From positions 1-64,000 of the forward strand of contig JBFWUF010000032.1 of the NCBI GenBank assembly GCA_050247435.1: 64,000 nt of DNA. Direction: 5' to 3'. The translations under genes were made by a program, and so were the position numbers. Below, in pieces: positions 8,257 to 16,597 of the stretch. The notes below the pieces were generated by a model. That model did no database searches. It was not told the origin of the DNA and saw nothing but the letters and a program-made list of their open reading frames with translations. This DNA comes from JAJVID01 sp050247435 (lineage in GTDB: Bacteria > Acidobacteriota > Blastocatellia > RBC074). Position 1 is the first letter of the stretch. Every line of letters starts with the position of its first letter.

Positions 8257-9129
8257 TCAGAGCTTTCGTAGAACGATTGTTCGCGGAATCCCTTGCAGGT
8301 CGTCAAGCATTCGCGGCTCGGCCCAAACCTCGCGATCAACCATAGCCGAGATACTTTCCGATTGCGTGTAACCCATCTCACAGATCAGATGGCCACCCGG
8401 CTTCAACCGCGAAGACGCGTCTTTTAGCAGACGGCGGTAAACACTCAGTCCGTCGTTTAAATCGGTCAGAGCCAGGTGCGGCTCCCAATCGCGCACTTCA
8501 CGTTGAAGCGTAGGCATCTCCTCGTCGGAAACGTAAGGTGGATTGGAGAGAATGAAGTCGGCGAATCGTTCATCGGCAAACGCATCGAGCAAATCCGATG
8601 CAATGAAGCCAATCTGATTCTCAAGGCCATGTCGGGCGGCGTTGCGGCGGGACACGCGCAACGCGGCCAATGAGATGTCGCTGGCTATTACGCGCGCGCC
8701 ATCCAACTCCCGTGCGAGCGCGACTGCGATACAGCCCGAACCCGTCCCCACATCCACAATCACGGGAGGCGCCGGCTTGGCGGCTTTATTTTGCTGAACG
8801 AGGCGAATGGTTTCTTCAACGATCAGCTCGGTCTCAGGGCGAGGGATCAGAACGTCGGGGGTGACTTCAAAATCCAGCCCGAAAAACGCCTGATGGCCGG
8901 TGATGTATTGCAGCGGCTCGCCGGCGGCGCGGCGACTGATCATTGCCTGAAATTTCGACAGAACCTCCTCGGCGAGCTGCTGGTTGAAGTTGATGATCAG
9001 GTAGGTGCGGTCTTTGCCCAACGCTTCGGCAAGCAGCGTCTGCGCGTCGAGCAGATCGTTGGCGACGGACGCTGCGCGCAATCGCTCGCTGGCTTCCTTG
9101 AGCGTTTCGGAAATCGTCGTGGCTGGCAT
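8257..9129 (-). CDS. prmC: Release factor glutamine N5-methyltransferase
   Basis: A 290-residue PrmC/HemK. The N-terminal helical domain is followed by a Rossmann methyltransferase domain with the SAM-binding VDVGTGSGCIAVAL motif. The catalytic NPPY lies at residues 196-199 and binds the glutamine side chain. It methylates the GGQ glutamine of RF1 and RF2. It starts three bases after the stop of prfA, so enzyme and substrate are co-expressed. The length is normal. Confidence 0.97.
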   Translation of the reverse strand: MPATTISETLKEASERLRAASVANDLLDAQTLLAEALGKDRTYLIINFNQQLAEEVLSKFQAMISRRAAGEPLQYITGHQAFFGLDFEVTPDVLIPRPETELIVEETIRLVQQNKAAKPAPPVIVDVGTGSGCIAVALARELDGARVIASDISLAALRVSRRNAARHGLENQIGFIASDLLDAFADERFADFILSNPPYVSDEEMPTLQREVRDWEPHLALTDLNDGLSVYRRLLKDASSRLKPGGHLICEMGYTQSESISAMVDREVWAEPRMLDDLQGIPRTIVLRKL

Positions 9130-9132
9130 CAG

Positions 9133-10221
9133 TTAAACAGTCGCTGCCTGCTTCTCGGTCTGCTCTTTGAGTTTCTCGGCCTGGAAGTGCGTCACCACCG
9201 CGCCGAGCAGTTCGTCAATGGCGCCTTCCATAATCTGGTCGAGTTGATGAATCGTCAGGCCTATGCGGTGATCGGTGACACGGTTCTCTTTGAAATTGTA
9301 GGTGCGAATCTTTTCCGAACGGTCGCCGCTGCCAACCTGCGAACGGCGCTCGGCTGAAATCGCGTCCTGCTGTTTCTGGCGTTCGACTTCCAGCAAACGC
9401 GAACGCAGGATGCGCATGGCCTTTTCGCGGTTTTTGATCTGCGACTTTTCGTCCTGCATCGAAACCACGGTGTTCGTGGGCAGGTGAGTGATGCGCACGG
9501 CGGAATAAGTCGTGTTGACCGACTGGCCGCCGGGGCCTGAAGAACAGAAAGTGTCAATGCGCAAGTCTTTCGCGTCAATCTTCACGTCAACCTCTTCGGC
9601 TTCGGGCAGGATGGCCACGGTGACCGCCGAAGTGTGGATGCGCCCGCTGGCTTCGGTCTGCGGCACGCGCTGTACGCGATGCACGCCCGATTCGTATTTC
9701 AGGCGCGAATAGACCTTGTCGCCTTCGATAATCGCTTCGGCTTTTTGAATGCCGCCCAGCCCCGTTTCCGAAGTTTCAGTTACCTGGAACTTCCATCCGT
9801 GCCTCTCGGCGTACCGCGCGTACATTCGCAGGATTTCAGCCGCAAACAGACAAGCCTCTTCGCCGCCCGTCCCGGCGCGGACTTCAAAGATCACGTTCTT
9901 CTCGTCGTTCGGGTCTTTGGGCAGCAGCAGAACCTTCAATTCTTCTTCGACCGCTGCGCGCCGCTCTTCGAGTTCAGGCAGTTCAGCGGCGGCCATCTCG
10001 CGCATCTCTTCGTCCTCGACATCGCGCAGCAATTCCCTTGCGCCCGCAATATCGCTGTCGAGCTTCCGCATCTCGCGGAATTTTTCGACCACAGGCTCAA
10101 GCTCGCGGCTCTGTTTGGCGACTTTGGTGTAACGCGATTGGTCGCCGATGACGGCAGGGTCGGTCATCTGCTGCGTCAATTCTTCGTAGGTTCTTTCGAT
10201 AGCTTCGAGTTTTTCAAACAT
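9133..10221 (-). CDS. prfA: Peptide chain release factor 1
   Basis: A 362-residue RF1 that reads UAA and UAG. The recognition tripeptide is P187-Q188-T189 (PxT type) and the peptidyl-transferase motif is G231-G232-Q233 within SGPGGQSVNTTYSAV. These features separate it from RF2, which is encoded separately near 28.3 kb. The gene lies in an operon with rpmE, the DUF1385 gene and prmC. No Shine-Dalgarno is visible: the ATG is directly preceded by a CAACCAC tandem repeat that forms one arm of a long inverted repeat. Confidence 0.98.
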   Translation of the reverse strand: MFEKLEAIERTYEELTQQMTDPAVIGDQSRYTKVAKQSRELEPVVEKFREMRKLDSDIAGARELLRDVEDEEMREMAAAELPELEERRAAVEEELKVLLLPKDPNDEKNVIFEVRAGTGGEEACLFAAEILRMYARYAERHGWKFQVTETSETGLGGIQKAEAIIEGDKVYSRLKYESGVHRVQRVPQTEASGRIHTSAVTVAILPEAEEVDVKIDAKDLRIDTFCSSGPGGQSVNTTYSAVRITHLPTNTVVSMQDEKSQIKNREKAMRILRSRLLEVERQKQQDAISAERRSQVGSGDRSEKIRTYNFKENRVTDHRIGLTIHQLDQIMEGAIDELLGAVVTHFQAEKLKEQTEKQAATV

Positions 10222-10227
10222 AAATTG

Positions 10228-10301
10228 GTGGTTGGTGGTTGGCGCCTGGTGGTTGATGGTTGGTTACGCTGCGAACCATCAACCATCAGGCGCCAACCAC
10301 C
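10228..10301. repeat. CAACCAC-type inverted repeat abutting the prfA start
   Basis: Arms 10234-10261 and 10274-10301 (28 bases, one mismatch) contain TGGTGGTTGG/CCAACCACC units. On the coding strand the element begins about five bases after the DUF1385 stop and ends about six bases before the prfA ATG, with an extra CCAACCACC unit (10228-10236). A very similar repeat ends at the bshA start codon (60.7 kb). Confidence 0.85.
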
Positions 10302-10305
10302 GATC

Positions 10306-11469
10306 TCAAGCTGCCGCTGGTTGACCAACAGTTTCCGGTTCGAGTTTCAGTGATTCTTTCAGCGCGTAAATCGCCACTTCCAGTTGATCGTCCGATGGCT
10401 CGCGCGTGGTCAGGTTTTGCATCCAAATGCCAGGCAGAGTCATCAGTTTGAAGATCGCGCCCGATTCCTTTTTGCCCGCCGCGCGGATGATCTCGTACGA
10501 GATGCCGGCGATCAGCGGGATCAGAGCGACTCGCGTCAGCATGTTCAGCATCAGCGAGTCGAACTTGACCACCGAAAAGAGCACGATCGAAACCAGCATC
10601 ACGACCATCAGAAAGCTGGTGCCGCAACGCGGGTGCTGGCGCGGGTGGCGGCGCGCGTTGGCCACGGTCAGTTCTTCGCCCGATTCCCAGGCGAAGACCG
10701 TCTTGTGCTCGGCGCCGTGATATTCAAAGACGCGCTTGATGTCATTCAGCCGCGAGAAGCTGAAGATCATCACGATGAAAAAGATCATCCTGATCACGCC
10801 GTCTACCAGATTGAACGCGACTGACGGGCGCACGGGCTTCATATAAGCCTGCAACCACATCCACGCTTCCTGATACCAGGCCGAGCCTGAAGCGGTAATC
10901 CGATCAATTGCAACCTGGGGCGCGTTGCTCCAGCCGAAGTGGATGAAGAGAAAGTTGGTCAGCAACAACGGCAACACGATGAACAGCAGCACGTTGAAAA
11001 CAAGCGCGAATGCGATTGAACCCGCCGCAGTGGCCGTCGCGCTTGCGCTCCCCGCGATTTTGGATTCGGATTTCGGCTTTGATTCACCGTGGCCTGCCGC
11101 TGCGATCTGCATCGGCGACTCAATGGCGTGCGCGGTTGTCATCAACGCGCCAGTGGCTGCGGCGGCCTGCGCCGCAGGCTGTTGCCCCGGCTTCGCCTCT
11201 TCATCTGTCTGATCTTCAAACACGACGGCGGCAGAGAAGTTGAGCGCCTTTATGCCGAGCATCATCGAATGGATAAGCACCGCGCTCCCGCGCAGCACAG
11301 GCGTTTTCAGGATCGGATATTTCTCGGCAAGTTTGGGAAGCCGCTCGGATTTGGAAACTATGGTACCGTCCTGCCGCCGCACGGCGACGGCGTAAGAATT
11401 TGGCGCGCGCATCATCACGCCTTCAATCACGGCTTGCCCGCCGACGATGATCTCTTTTTCCTGGCTCAT
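10306..11469 (-). CDS. DUF1385 integral membrane protein
   Basis: A 387-residue DUF1385 protein. It starts with the family signature VGGQAVIEGVMMR and has an Ala-rich linker (about 90-145) that is longer than usual, then several hydrophobic segments (for example around 150-175 and 265-320). The family's function is unknown; in many bacteria it sits between rpmE and prfA, as here. AAGGAG precedes the ATG. An association with metal handling or envelope homeostasis has been guessed for the family, but nothing in this sequence decides it. Confidence 0.92.
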   Translation of the reverse strand: MSQEKEIIVGGQAVIEGVMMRAPNSYAVAVRRQDGTIVSKSERLPKLAEKYPILKTPVLRGSAVLIHSMMLGIKALNFSAAVVFEDQTDEEAKPGQQPAAQAAAATGALMTTAHAIESPMQIAAAGHGESKPKSESKIAGSASATATAAGSIAFALVFNVLLFIVLPLLLTNFLFIHFGWSNAPQVAIDRITASGSAWYQEAWMWLQAYMKPVRPSVAFNLVDGVIRMIFFIVMIFSFSRLNDIKRVFEYHGAEHKTVFAWESGEELTVANARRHPRQHPRCGTSFLMVVMLVSIVLFSVVKFDSLMLNMLTRVALIPLIAGISYEIIRAAGKKESGAIFKLMTLPGIWMQNLTTREPSDDQLEVAIYALKESLKLEPETVGQPAAA

Positions 11470-11613
11470 ATTGCTCTCCTTATCCGCTCTCTGCGAAACG
11501 AGAAACTAAAAGCCACAAGCGCGGCCGCGAAACAGGTAGCCTGAAAACAGGCTGAGTTGCGACCGCGTTTGTGGCTTGAATCTTTGCAGCTAACGATGGA
11601 TGCGGACACTGTT

Positions 11614-11725
11614 GATTGCGGATTGCGGATTGCGGATTGCGGAATAGATCGACGCCAACCGATCCCTCAATCCCAATATTGAATTATGTAGAAGCGATTT
11701 CATAATCAATCCGCAATCCGCAATC
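11614..11725. repeat. GATTGCG tandem/inverted repeat after rpmE
   Basis: Four tandem copies of GATTGCG (11614-11641) face a complementary arm of ATCCGCA units at 11706-11725. The right arm overlaps the rpmE stop codon. The element could fold into a long stem in the rpmE-DUF1385 transcript. The architecture matches the repeats before prfA and bshA, but with a different unit. Confidence 0.8.
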
Positions 11726-11942
11726 AGGCGGAAGTTTTCTCGGTCTTCCTGCCGTATTTCTTCTGGAAACGCTCGACGCGGCCTGCCGTGTCAATCAGCT
11801 TCTGTTTGCCGGTAAAGAACGGATGACAGTTCGAGCAGATTTCAACGTGAATATCTTTCTGGGTCGAACGCGTAGTCCATGAATGGCCGCAGGCGCAAAC
11901 GACATGGCATTCGACGTATTTTGGATGAATTCCTTCTTTCAT
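11724..11942 (-). CDS. rpmE: 50S ribosomal protein L31, zinc-binding type
   Basis: A 72-residue bL31. It begins with KEGIHPKY and contains CACG and CSNCHPFFTGKQ, providing the cysteines of the zinc-containing form. It is first in the leftward operon rpmE-DUF1385-prfA-prmC. A Shine-Dalgarno AAGGAG lies upstream of the ATG, and a sigma-70-like promoter is visible about 100 bases further upstream. Confidence 0.97.
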   Translation of the reverse strand: MKEGIHPKYVECHVVCACGHSWTTRSTQKDIHVEICSNCHPFFTGKQKLIDTAGRVERFQKKYGRKTEKTSA

Positions 11943-12040
11943 TTCTTTTTCTCCTTTTACTAAACGAAGTCTGATGATTGCGTGCAGCCGTGGTCACATG
12001 TCGTGATCGGCGCAAAATTTATCGCTTACGGCAAAGCGCA

Positions 12041-12070
12041 AAAGTATCCGATCAATTCTTATCGTGTCAA
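12041..12070 (-). promoter_or_regulatory. Sigma-70-like promoter for the rpmE operon
   Basis: On the minus strand TTGACA (12070-12065) is followed by an 18-base spacer and TACTTT (12046-12041), about 100 bases upstream of the rpmE ATG. Together with the blaI promoter it makes the 312-base interval 11943-12254 a divergent promoter region. I see nothing else there apart from AT-rich sequence near 12120-12150. Confidence 0.5.
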
Positions 12071-12152
12071 GGCGCGTGGCCGGCGCGCTTACGCCTGCGG
12101 CGCGATCAACCGCTAAGAACAATTTTTTTTCATTAAGCTACTAATTGTTTAA

Positions 12153-12181
12153 TTGACATGTCGCGCTGGTTCGCGTATTCT
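12153..12181 (+). promoter_or_regulatory. Sigma-70-like promoter for blaI-blaR1, with palindrome
   Basis: TTGACA (12153-12158), a 17-base spacer and TATTCT (12176-12181) lie about 75 bases before the blaI start. The palindrome GACATGTC (12155-12162) overlaps the -35 box. This is a plausible place for BlaI to bind and repress its own operon, but operator identity is inferred. Confidence 0.55.
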
Positions 12182-12254
12182 TCGCGCGAATTCTTTAATA
12201 GTTCACAGTCTGGATCAGTACCGCTCGCGGTAACGATCAATAGGAGACAACGCG

Positions 12255-12629
<375 letters not shown>

Positions 12630-12671
12630 CCATACCTCCCTCGACAAAGGCCGAGGCCGCAGGAGGACGAA

Positions 12672-15449
12672 ATGAGTTCAATGATCGAAAATTTCGACTC
12701 GCTGGCGCGTCTGCTGCTCGAAGCGCTGCTCAACACGTTATGGCAGGGAATGTTGATTGCCGCTCTGGTCTGGCTGCTGCTGCGATTTACCAAGAGGGCG
12801 AGTGCGACGACACGCCACGCCGTCTGGCTGGTCACGCTGTTGACCATAGGCGCGTTACCGCTCGTCGCCATTGTCGCCAATCGCAACGTCCCGGCGGCCA
12901 ATCCGGCCTCGCCGGTCAAACAGGAGATGGTAAAACCCGCCATCCAAACCGCGACGCCCACCGCCGCGCCTGAAGCCAATCAGCTCGCCGAGCCGTTTTC
13001 CCTCGACGAGGGGATCGCGCGACTCAATTCTTCGGCGGGGCGAAATCAACCGAGGGCCGGACAAAACGTCAGGCTTGAGCCTCGCTTTCTCGAACCGGTG
13101 TTGGCTGAGTCGAAATTGGCCGAGCGGCAGTTCGATAGCGCCGCGAAGATAACCACGCTCGAAGAGTCATCCAGTGTGGTTCCGTCCCTGGCGGTGGTTT
13201 CTCCCAAAACTGAAGAAAAAAGCCTCTGGCGCCGCGCGCAATCGCGGGTTGCTGACGCTTTCAGCGGGTTTGCGCCTCTACTGCTGGTCATTCTCTGGCT
13301 GGTCGTCTGCGCGCTGATGTCGTGGCGGATCGCGCGCAGTTACAGAGCGGTCTTCCGCCTCCGTAAGCAGTTGGGATTCGTGCCGTCAGAACAGCGTGAG
13401 CGTGTCACGCGATTGGCCGGCCTGTTCGGAATCAAAAGACAAGTCCGGGCCTTCACCTCTCAACAAATCTCAATGCCGATGACGGTCGGTTCTTTGAAGC
13501 CGGTGATCATCCTGCCGCCTGATCTCGCGGCCAACCTTTCACAACCCGAGTTTGAAAGCGTCATCGCGCATGAACTGGCTCACATCAAGCGCTGGGATTA
13601 TCTGACCAACATGTTGCAACGCGCGGTGCAAGCCTATCTCTTCTTCCATCCGGCGGTCTGGTTCATCGGCAAACAACTGCTGATCGAACGCGAGCTGGCC
13701 TGTGACGATTGGGCCGTCAAAACGTGCGAGCCACGCCGTTACGCAAGCTGTCTTACGAAACTCGTCGAATCCTTAAACCAATCAACTCCCCACATGGCTG
13801 TGAGGATCGCGGCCACTGGGATCATCTTCGGAAAACACGTGATTTCAAGGAGGGTAGAAATGATTCTCAATCGTGACCGTAACGCGACCACCGCCGTGTC
13901 GAAACCCGCGCTGCTATACTCCATCGGCCTGGTTGTGATGTTTGTCGCCGTGTGCAGCCTGATTTCGCCTGTGATCGCGGTGCCGCTCGGACAGAAGCCG
14001 GCGAAGCAAACCAGCAAAGAGGGCAAGGCCGCAACGCCCGCGCCTGCGAGATCGCAGGAATATCCGCCACTGCCGCCGCTTCCTCCGTTGCCGCCTGAAG
14101 CCGAGCTGCTGATCGAGCCGCTAGACATTCCAGATATTCCCGAACCGTTGGACGCGCCGCTTCCGCCAGTGATTGCGGCTCTCGCGCCTGAGGCCGGACT
14201 GGCTCCGTTGCCCGGCGATGGGATTGCCGGCGGCGTAATCGCGCCAGTCGCTGAAGTTGCGCCATTGCCGCCGGGCGCGCCGCAAATCGCAATCGTTCGG
14301 GGGCAGGACGACAGGAAGAGAGAGCCTGCGATCCCTGAAACTGAACTGCTCAACCTGCTGGTTGACATCGTCAAACGCGACGCCGATCCGAACGTCCGCA
14401 ACGAAGCCCTGCAAGGCATCTATCGCCTGCGCTCGGACGCCGCGACCAACGCGCTGATCCAGCTATACGACGGAACCACCGACGTGAAGGTCAAGAGCGA
14501 GATCATCGGTTACCTGCTGCGCCGCGAAAGCGCCAACAGCAAAGTGGACAACAGCAAGGCCATCGCCAAGCTGACCGCCATCGCCAAGTCGGAACCGAAC
14601 GAGGAACTGCGCAACCGCGCCATCCGCTACCTCGGCAACGTCAAAGGCGATGAGGGCGCGGACACGCTGATCCAGATTTACGATGGCTTGCAGGATCAGA
14701 AGATGAAGCAGTACGTCATCCGCTCGCTGGCTTACAACAAGAGCCGCAAGGCGGTTGATAAACTGATTCAGATCGCCAAGAGCGACGCCGACCCGGCTGT
14801 GCGCCAGTACGCCATCCGCAGCCTTTACAACGTAGACAGCCAGCGATATCTCGAACTCATTGACAGGGAGCGCCCGCGCATAGGGAGGTTGGACAGAGAG
14901 TTTTTCCCAACCACGCCCCGCGTTTTTGAATTCAACGGCAAGCCTTTCGAGTTCGACGCCAGGAAGTGGGAAGAGTGGCAGCAGAATTGGCAGAAGAATT
15001 GGGAAGATCACAACGGCAAGCTGCGCGAGATGATCGAGAAGCTGCGCATCGAAGGATTGGACAACCTGAAATTCGACGACCTGCAAAACAAGCTGCGGAT
15101 CGAGTTGCCGAAGATCGAATTGCAGATCAGAGACCTGGAAGACAAGATCAGGCTCGGCCACGAATTCGAGCGTATCGGCTCGGTCGAAGGCCAGTTGGCC
15201 ACGCAGCTTGCCGCGGTAGACGCTCAACTTTCTTCGACTCGCGCCCGGAACGCGGATGCGGATCGCAAAGTGGCGGAACTGCGCCGTCTGAGCCGCACTC
15301 TTTCACGGCAACTGAACAGCGTCCGTTCGATGCGAACGACGGCGCCACGGCCCGCGCCTCGACCTGCCGTCATTCGCAGCACGAACGCCGCTCCGGTTGT
15401 CACGCCGAAGGCGAGAGCCGTTACCGTGGCCGCCCCCTCTTCTTTTTAA
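12672..15449 (+). CDS. BlaR1-like M56 metalloprotease with HEAT repeats and coiled coil
   Basis: A 925-residue sensor protease. Two membrane segments lie near 20-65 and a third near 198-216, with a long charged insert between them. The M56 catalytic HELAH is at 300-304, with ERELACDDWAV downstream. A fourth membrane segment is near 415-435. The penicillin-binding sensor domain of classical BlaR1 is missing. Instead there are a Pro-rich linker (about 465-530), three to four HEAT-like repeats (about 555-735), and a charged coiled coil (about 770-890). The GGAGG before its ATG (12662-12666) is complementary to CCTCC at 12635-12639, so translation may be modulated. The signal is unknown; a protein ligand binding the HEAT repeats is plausible. 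Confidence 0.9.
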   Translation: MSSMIENFDSLARLLLEALLNTLWQGMLIAALVWLLLRFTKRASATTRHAVWLVTLLTIGALPLVAIVANRNVPAANPASPVKQEMVKPAIQTATPTAAPEANQLAEPFSLDEGIARLNSSAGRNQPRAGQNVRLEPRFLEPVLAESKLAERQFDSAAKITTLEESSSVVPSLAVVSPKTEEKSLWRRAQSRVADAFSGFAPLLLVILWLVVCALMSWRIARSYRAVFRLRKQLGFVPSEQRERVTRLAGLFGIKRQVRAFTSQQISMPMTVGSLKPVIILPPDLAANLSQPEFESVIAHELAHIKRWDYLTNMLQRAVQAYLFFHPAVWFIGKQLLIERELACDDWAVKTCEPRRYASCLTKLVESLNQSTPHMAVRIAATGIIFGKHVISRRVEMILNRDRNATTAVSKPALLYSIGLVVMFVAVCSLISPVIAVPLGQKPAKQTSKEGKAATPAPARSQEYPPLPPLPPLPPEAELLIEPLDIPDIPEPLDAPLPPVIAALAPEAGLAPLPGDGIAGGVIAPVAEVAPLPPGAPQIAIVRGQDDRKREPAIPETELLNLLVDIVKRDADPNVRNEALQGIYRLRSDAATNALIQLYDGTTDVKVKSEIIGYLLRRESANSKVDNSKAIAKLTAIAKSEPNEELRNRAIRYLGNVKGDEGADTLIQIYDGLQDQKMKQYVIRSLAYNKSRKAVDKLIQIAKSDADPAVRQYAIRSLYNVDSQRYLELIDRERPRIGRLDREFFPTTPRVFEFNGKPFEFDARKWEEWQQNWQKNWEDHNGKLREMIEKLRIEGLDNLKFDDLQNKLRIELPKIELQIRDLEDKIRLGHEFERIGSVEGQLATQLAAVDAQLSSTRARNADADRKVAELRRLSRTLSRQLNSVRSMRTTAPRPAPRPAVIRSTNAAPVVTPKARAVTVAAPSSF

Positions 15450-15488
15450 CCAGGGCAAAATCTTTCAACCATCAACGTGCGCTTCGGG

Positions 15489-15511
15489 CGGCTCCACCGT
15501 GTGTGGAGCCG
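15489..15511 (+). promoter_or_regulatory. Stable hairpin between blaR1-like and HEAT genes
   Basis: CGGCTCCAC-CGTGT-GTGGAGCCG forms a 9-base-pair stem about 40 bases after the protease stop and 47 bases before the next ATG. There is no T-run, so it may be a processing or attenuation element rather than a full terminator. Confidence 0.5.
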
Positions 15512-15557
15512 CGGCTGGGCGCATTCTTTTTCTGTGAATTCAGCGAAGGAGGGAATC

Positions 15558-16391
15558 ATGCGAAGAGTCTCAATTCTTCCGGCAATCGTTGCGCTGTCGC
15601 TCATCTGCGCTTTGACGTTCGCGCAAGATCAACGCAGCTACACCAGAGCCGATTTCATCAACGTTGAAGGCTCCAGCCTCAACGACAAGATTGATCGCGC
15701 GGTCAAACAATTCAAAAGCTCGCGGCAGGGCGACACAGTCTGGCTCGCTTATCACTTTCCGCCGCGCGACAACTCGCACGTCGGGATGTTCTCCGGGACG
15801 ATCTATCGCGACAGCGACGGGATCAAGCTCGAACGCAGGGAAGACCTGACCCAGATCGCAGTCTTCCTGCTCACCGACGCCAGCGGCTCGCAGCCTAAAA
15901 TCACCCGCGTCAAAACGCTCAACCTGAGCGAGCCATACGTTTTTGAAAACCGCCCGGTTTACTGGCTCGGCAATGCTGACGCGAATCAGAGCATCGCCGT
16001 GCTCGAAGGCGCGATGCGGGCCGATGCGCAAAACAGAGACCTGGCGCGCGGCGCGCTCAGAGCGATAGCGGTTCACAACAGCCCGCGCTCGATTGCCTTG
16101 CTTAAAGAAATCGCCGCGAAGGAATCGAACATCGAGATTCAGCGATCCGCCGTCTCGAACCTCTCGCGCGTGAAGACCGACGACAGCCTAAACGCGCTGG
16201 TCGAGCTTTATGACAACGCCGGCAGCGACACGCTGAAGGAAGAGATCATCAGCGGAATCGCGCGCAACGAGAGCCGCAAGGCGATGGACAAATTGCAGGC
16301 TATCGCCAAAAACGACGCCAACCCGAAAATGCGACAGCGGGCGATCCGGCGGCTTTCGACGGTCAGAGGGCCGGGCGTCTGGGTCAACTGA
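15558..16391 (+). CDS. Exported HEAT-repeat protein
   Basis: A 277-residue protein with a signal peptide (MRRVSILPAIVALSLICALTFA). The ATG at 15558 is chosen because GAAGGAGGG lies just upstream. Residues about 25-130 form an unrecognised N-terminal domain; residues about 145-275 are HEAT-like repeats. One segment (NESRKAMDKLQAIAKNDANP) closely resembles a repeat in the upstream M56 protease (NKSRKAVDKLIQIAKSDADP), suggesting duplication and a shared ligand. It probably acts in the periplasm with the BlaR1-like sensor. Confidence 0.82.
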   Translation: MRRVSILPAIVALSLICALTFAQDQRSYTRADFINVEGSSLNDKIDRAVKQFKSSRQGDTVWLAYHFPPRDNSHVGMFSGTIYRDSDGIKLERREDLTQIAVFLLTDASGSQPKITRVKTLNLSEPYVFENRPVYWLGNADANQSIAVLEGAMRADAQNRDLARGALRAIAVHNSPRSIALLKEIAAKESNIEIQRSAVSNLSRVKTDDSLNALVELYDNAGSDTLKEEIISGIARNESRKAMDKLQAIAKNDANPKMRQRAIRRLSTVRGPGVWVN

Positions 16392-16399
16392 TTTCCGAT

Positions 16400-16494
16400 T
16401 AAGCCTGGGGGCGCACGCGGCTCGCGTGCAGGACTCCGCGGGGAGACTCTCTCATCGAAGCTCCGCACGCGAGCCGCGTGCGCTCCCAGGCTTA
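16400..16494. repeat. Long imperfect inverted repeat
   Basis: TAAGCCTGGG.GCGCACGCGGCTCGCGTGC (from 16400) is complementary to GCACGCGAGCCGCGTGCGC.CCCAGGCTTA (to 16494), arms of about 30 bases around a 30-base spacer. It separates the HEAT gene from the conflict-system operon and could stop transcription or represent a mobile palindromic element. The remaining bases to 16597 show no gene. Confidence 0.8.
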
Positions 16495-16597
16495 TCATTT
16501 CCGCCATTCAATTCAGCCGCTCAAAACTTTGCCTGCCTCATCACCCTGCCGTATACTGCGTTCCGCTGTATCGTCCACTTGTAGAAGGCTCTTGCTT

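Noticed and set aside
11614..11641. Short direct repeats considered as a CRISPR remnant
   Set aside because: Seven-base units without spacers; no cas genes in the window.
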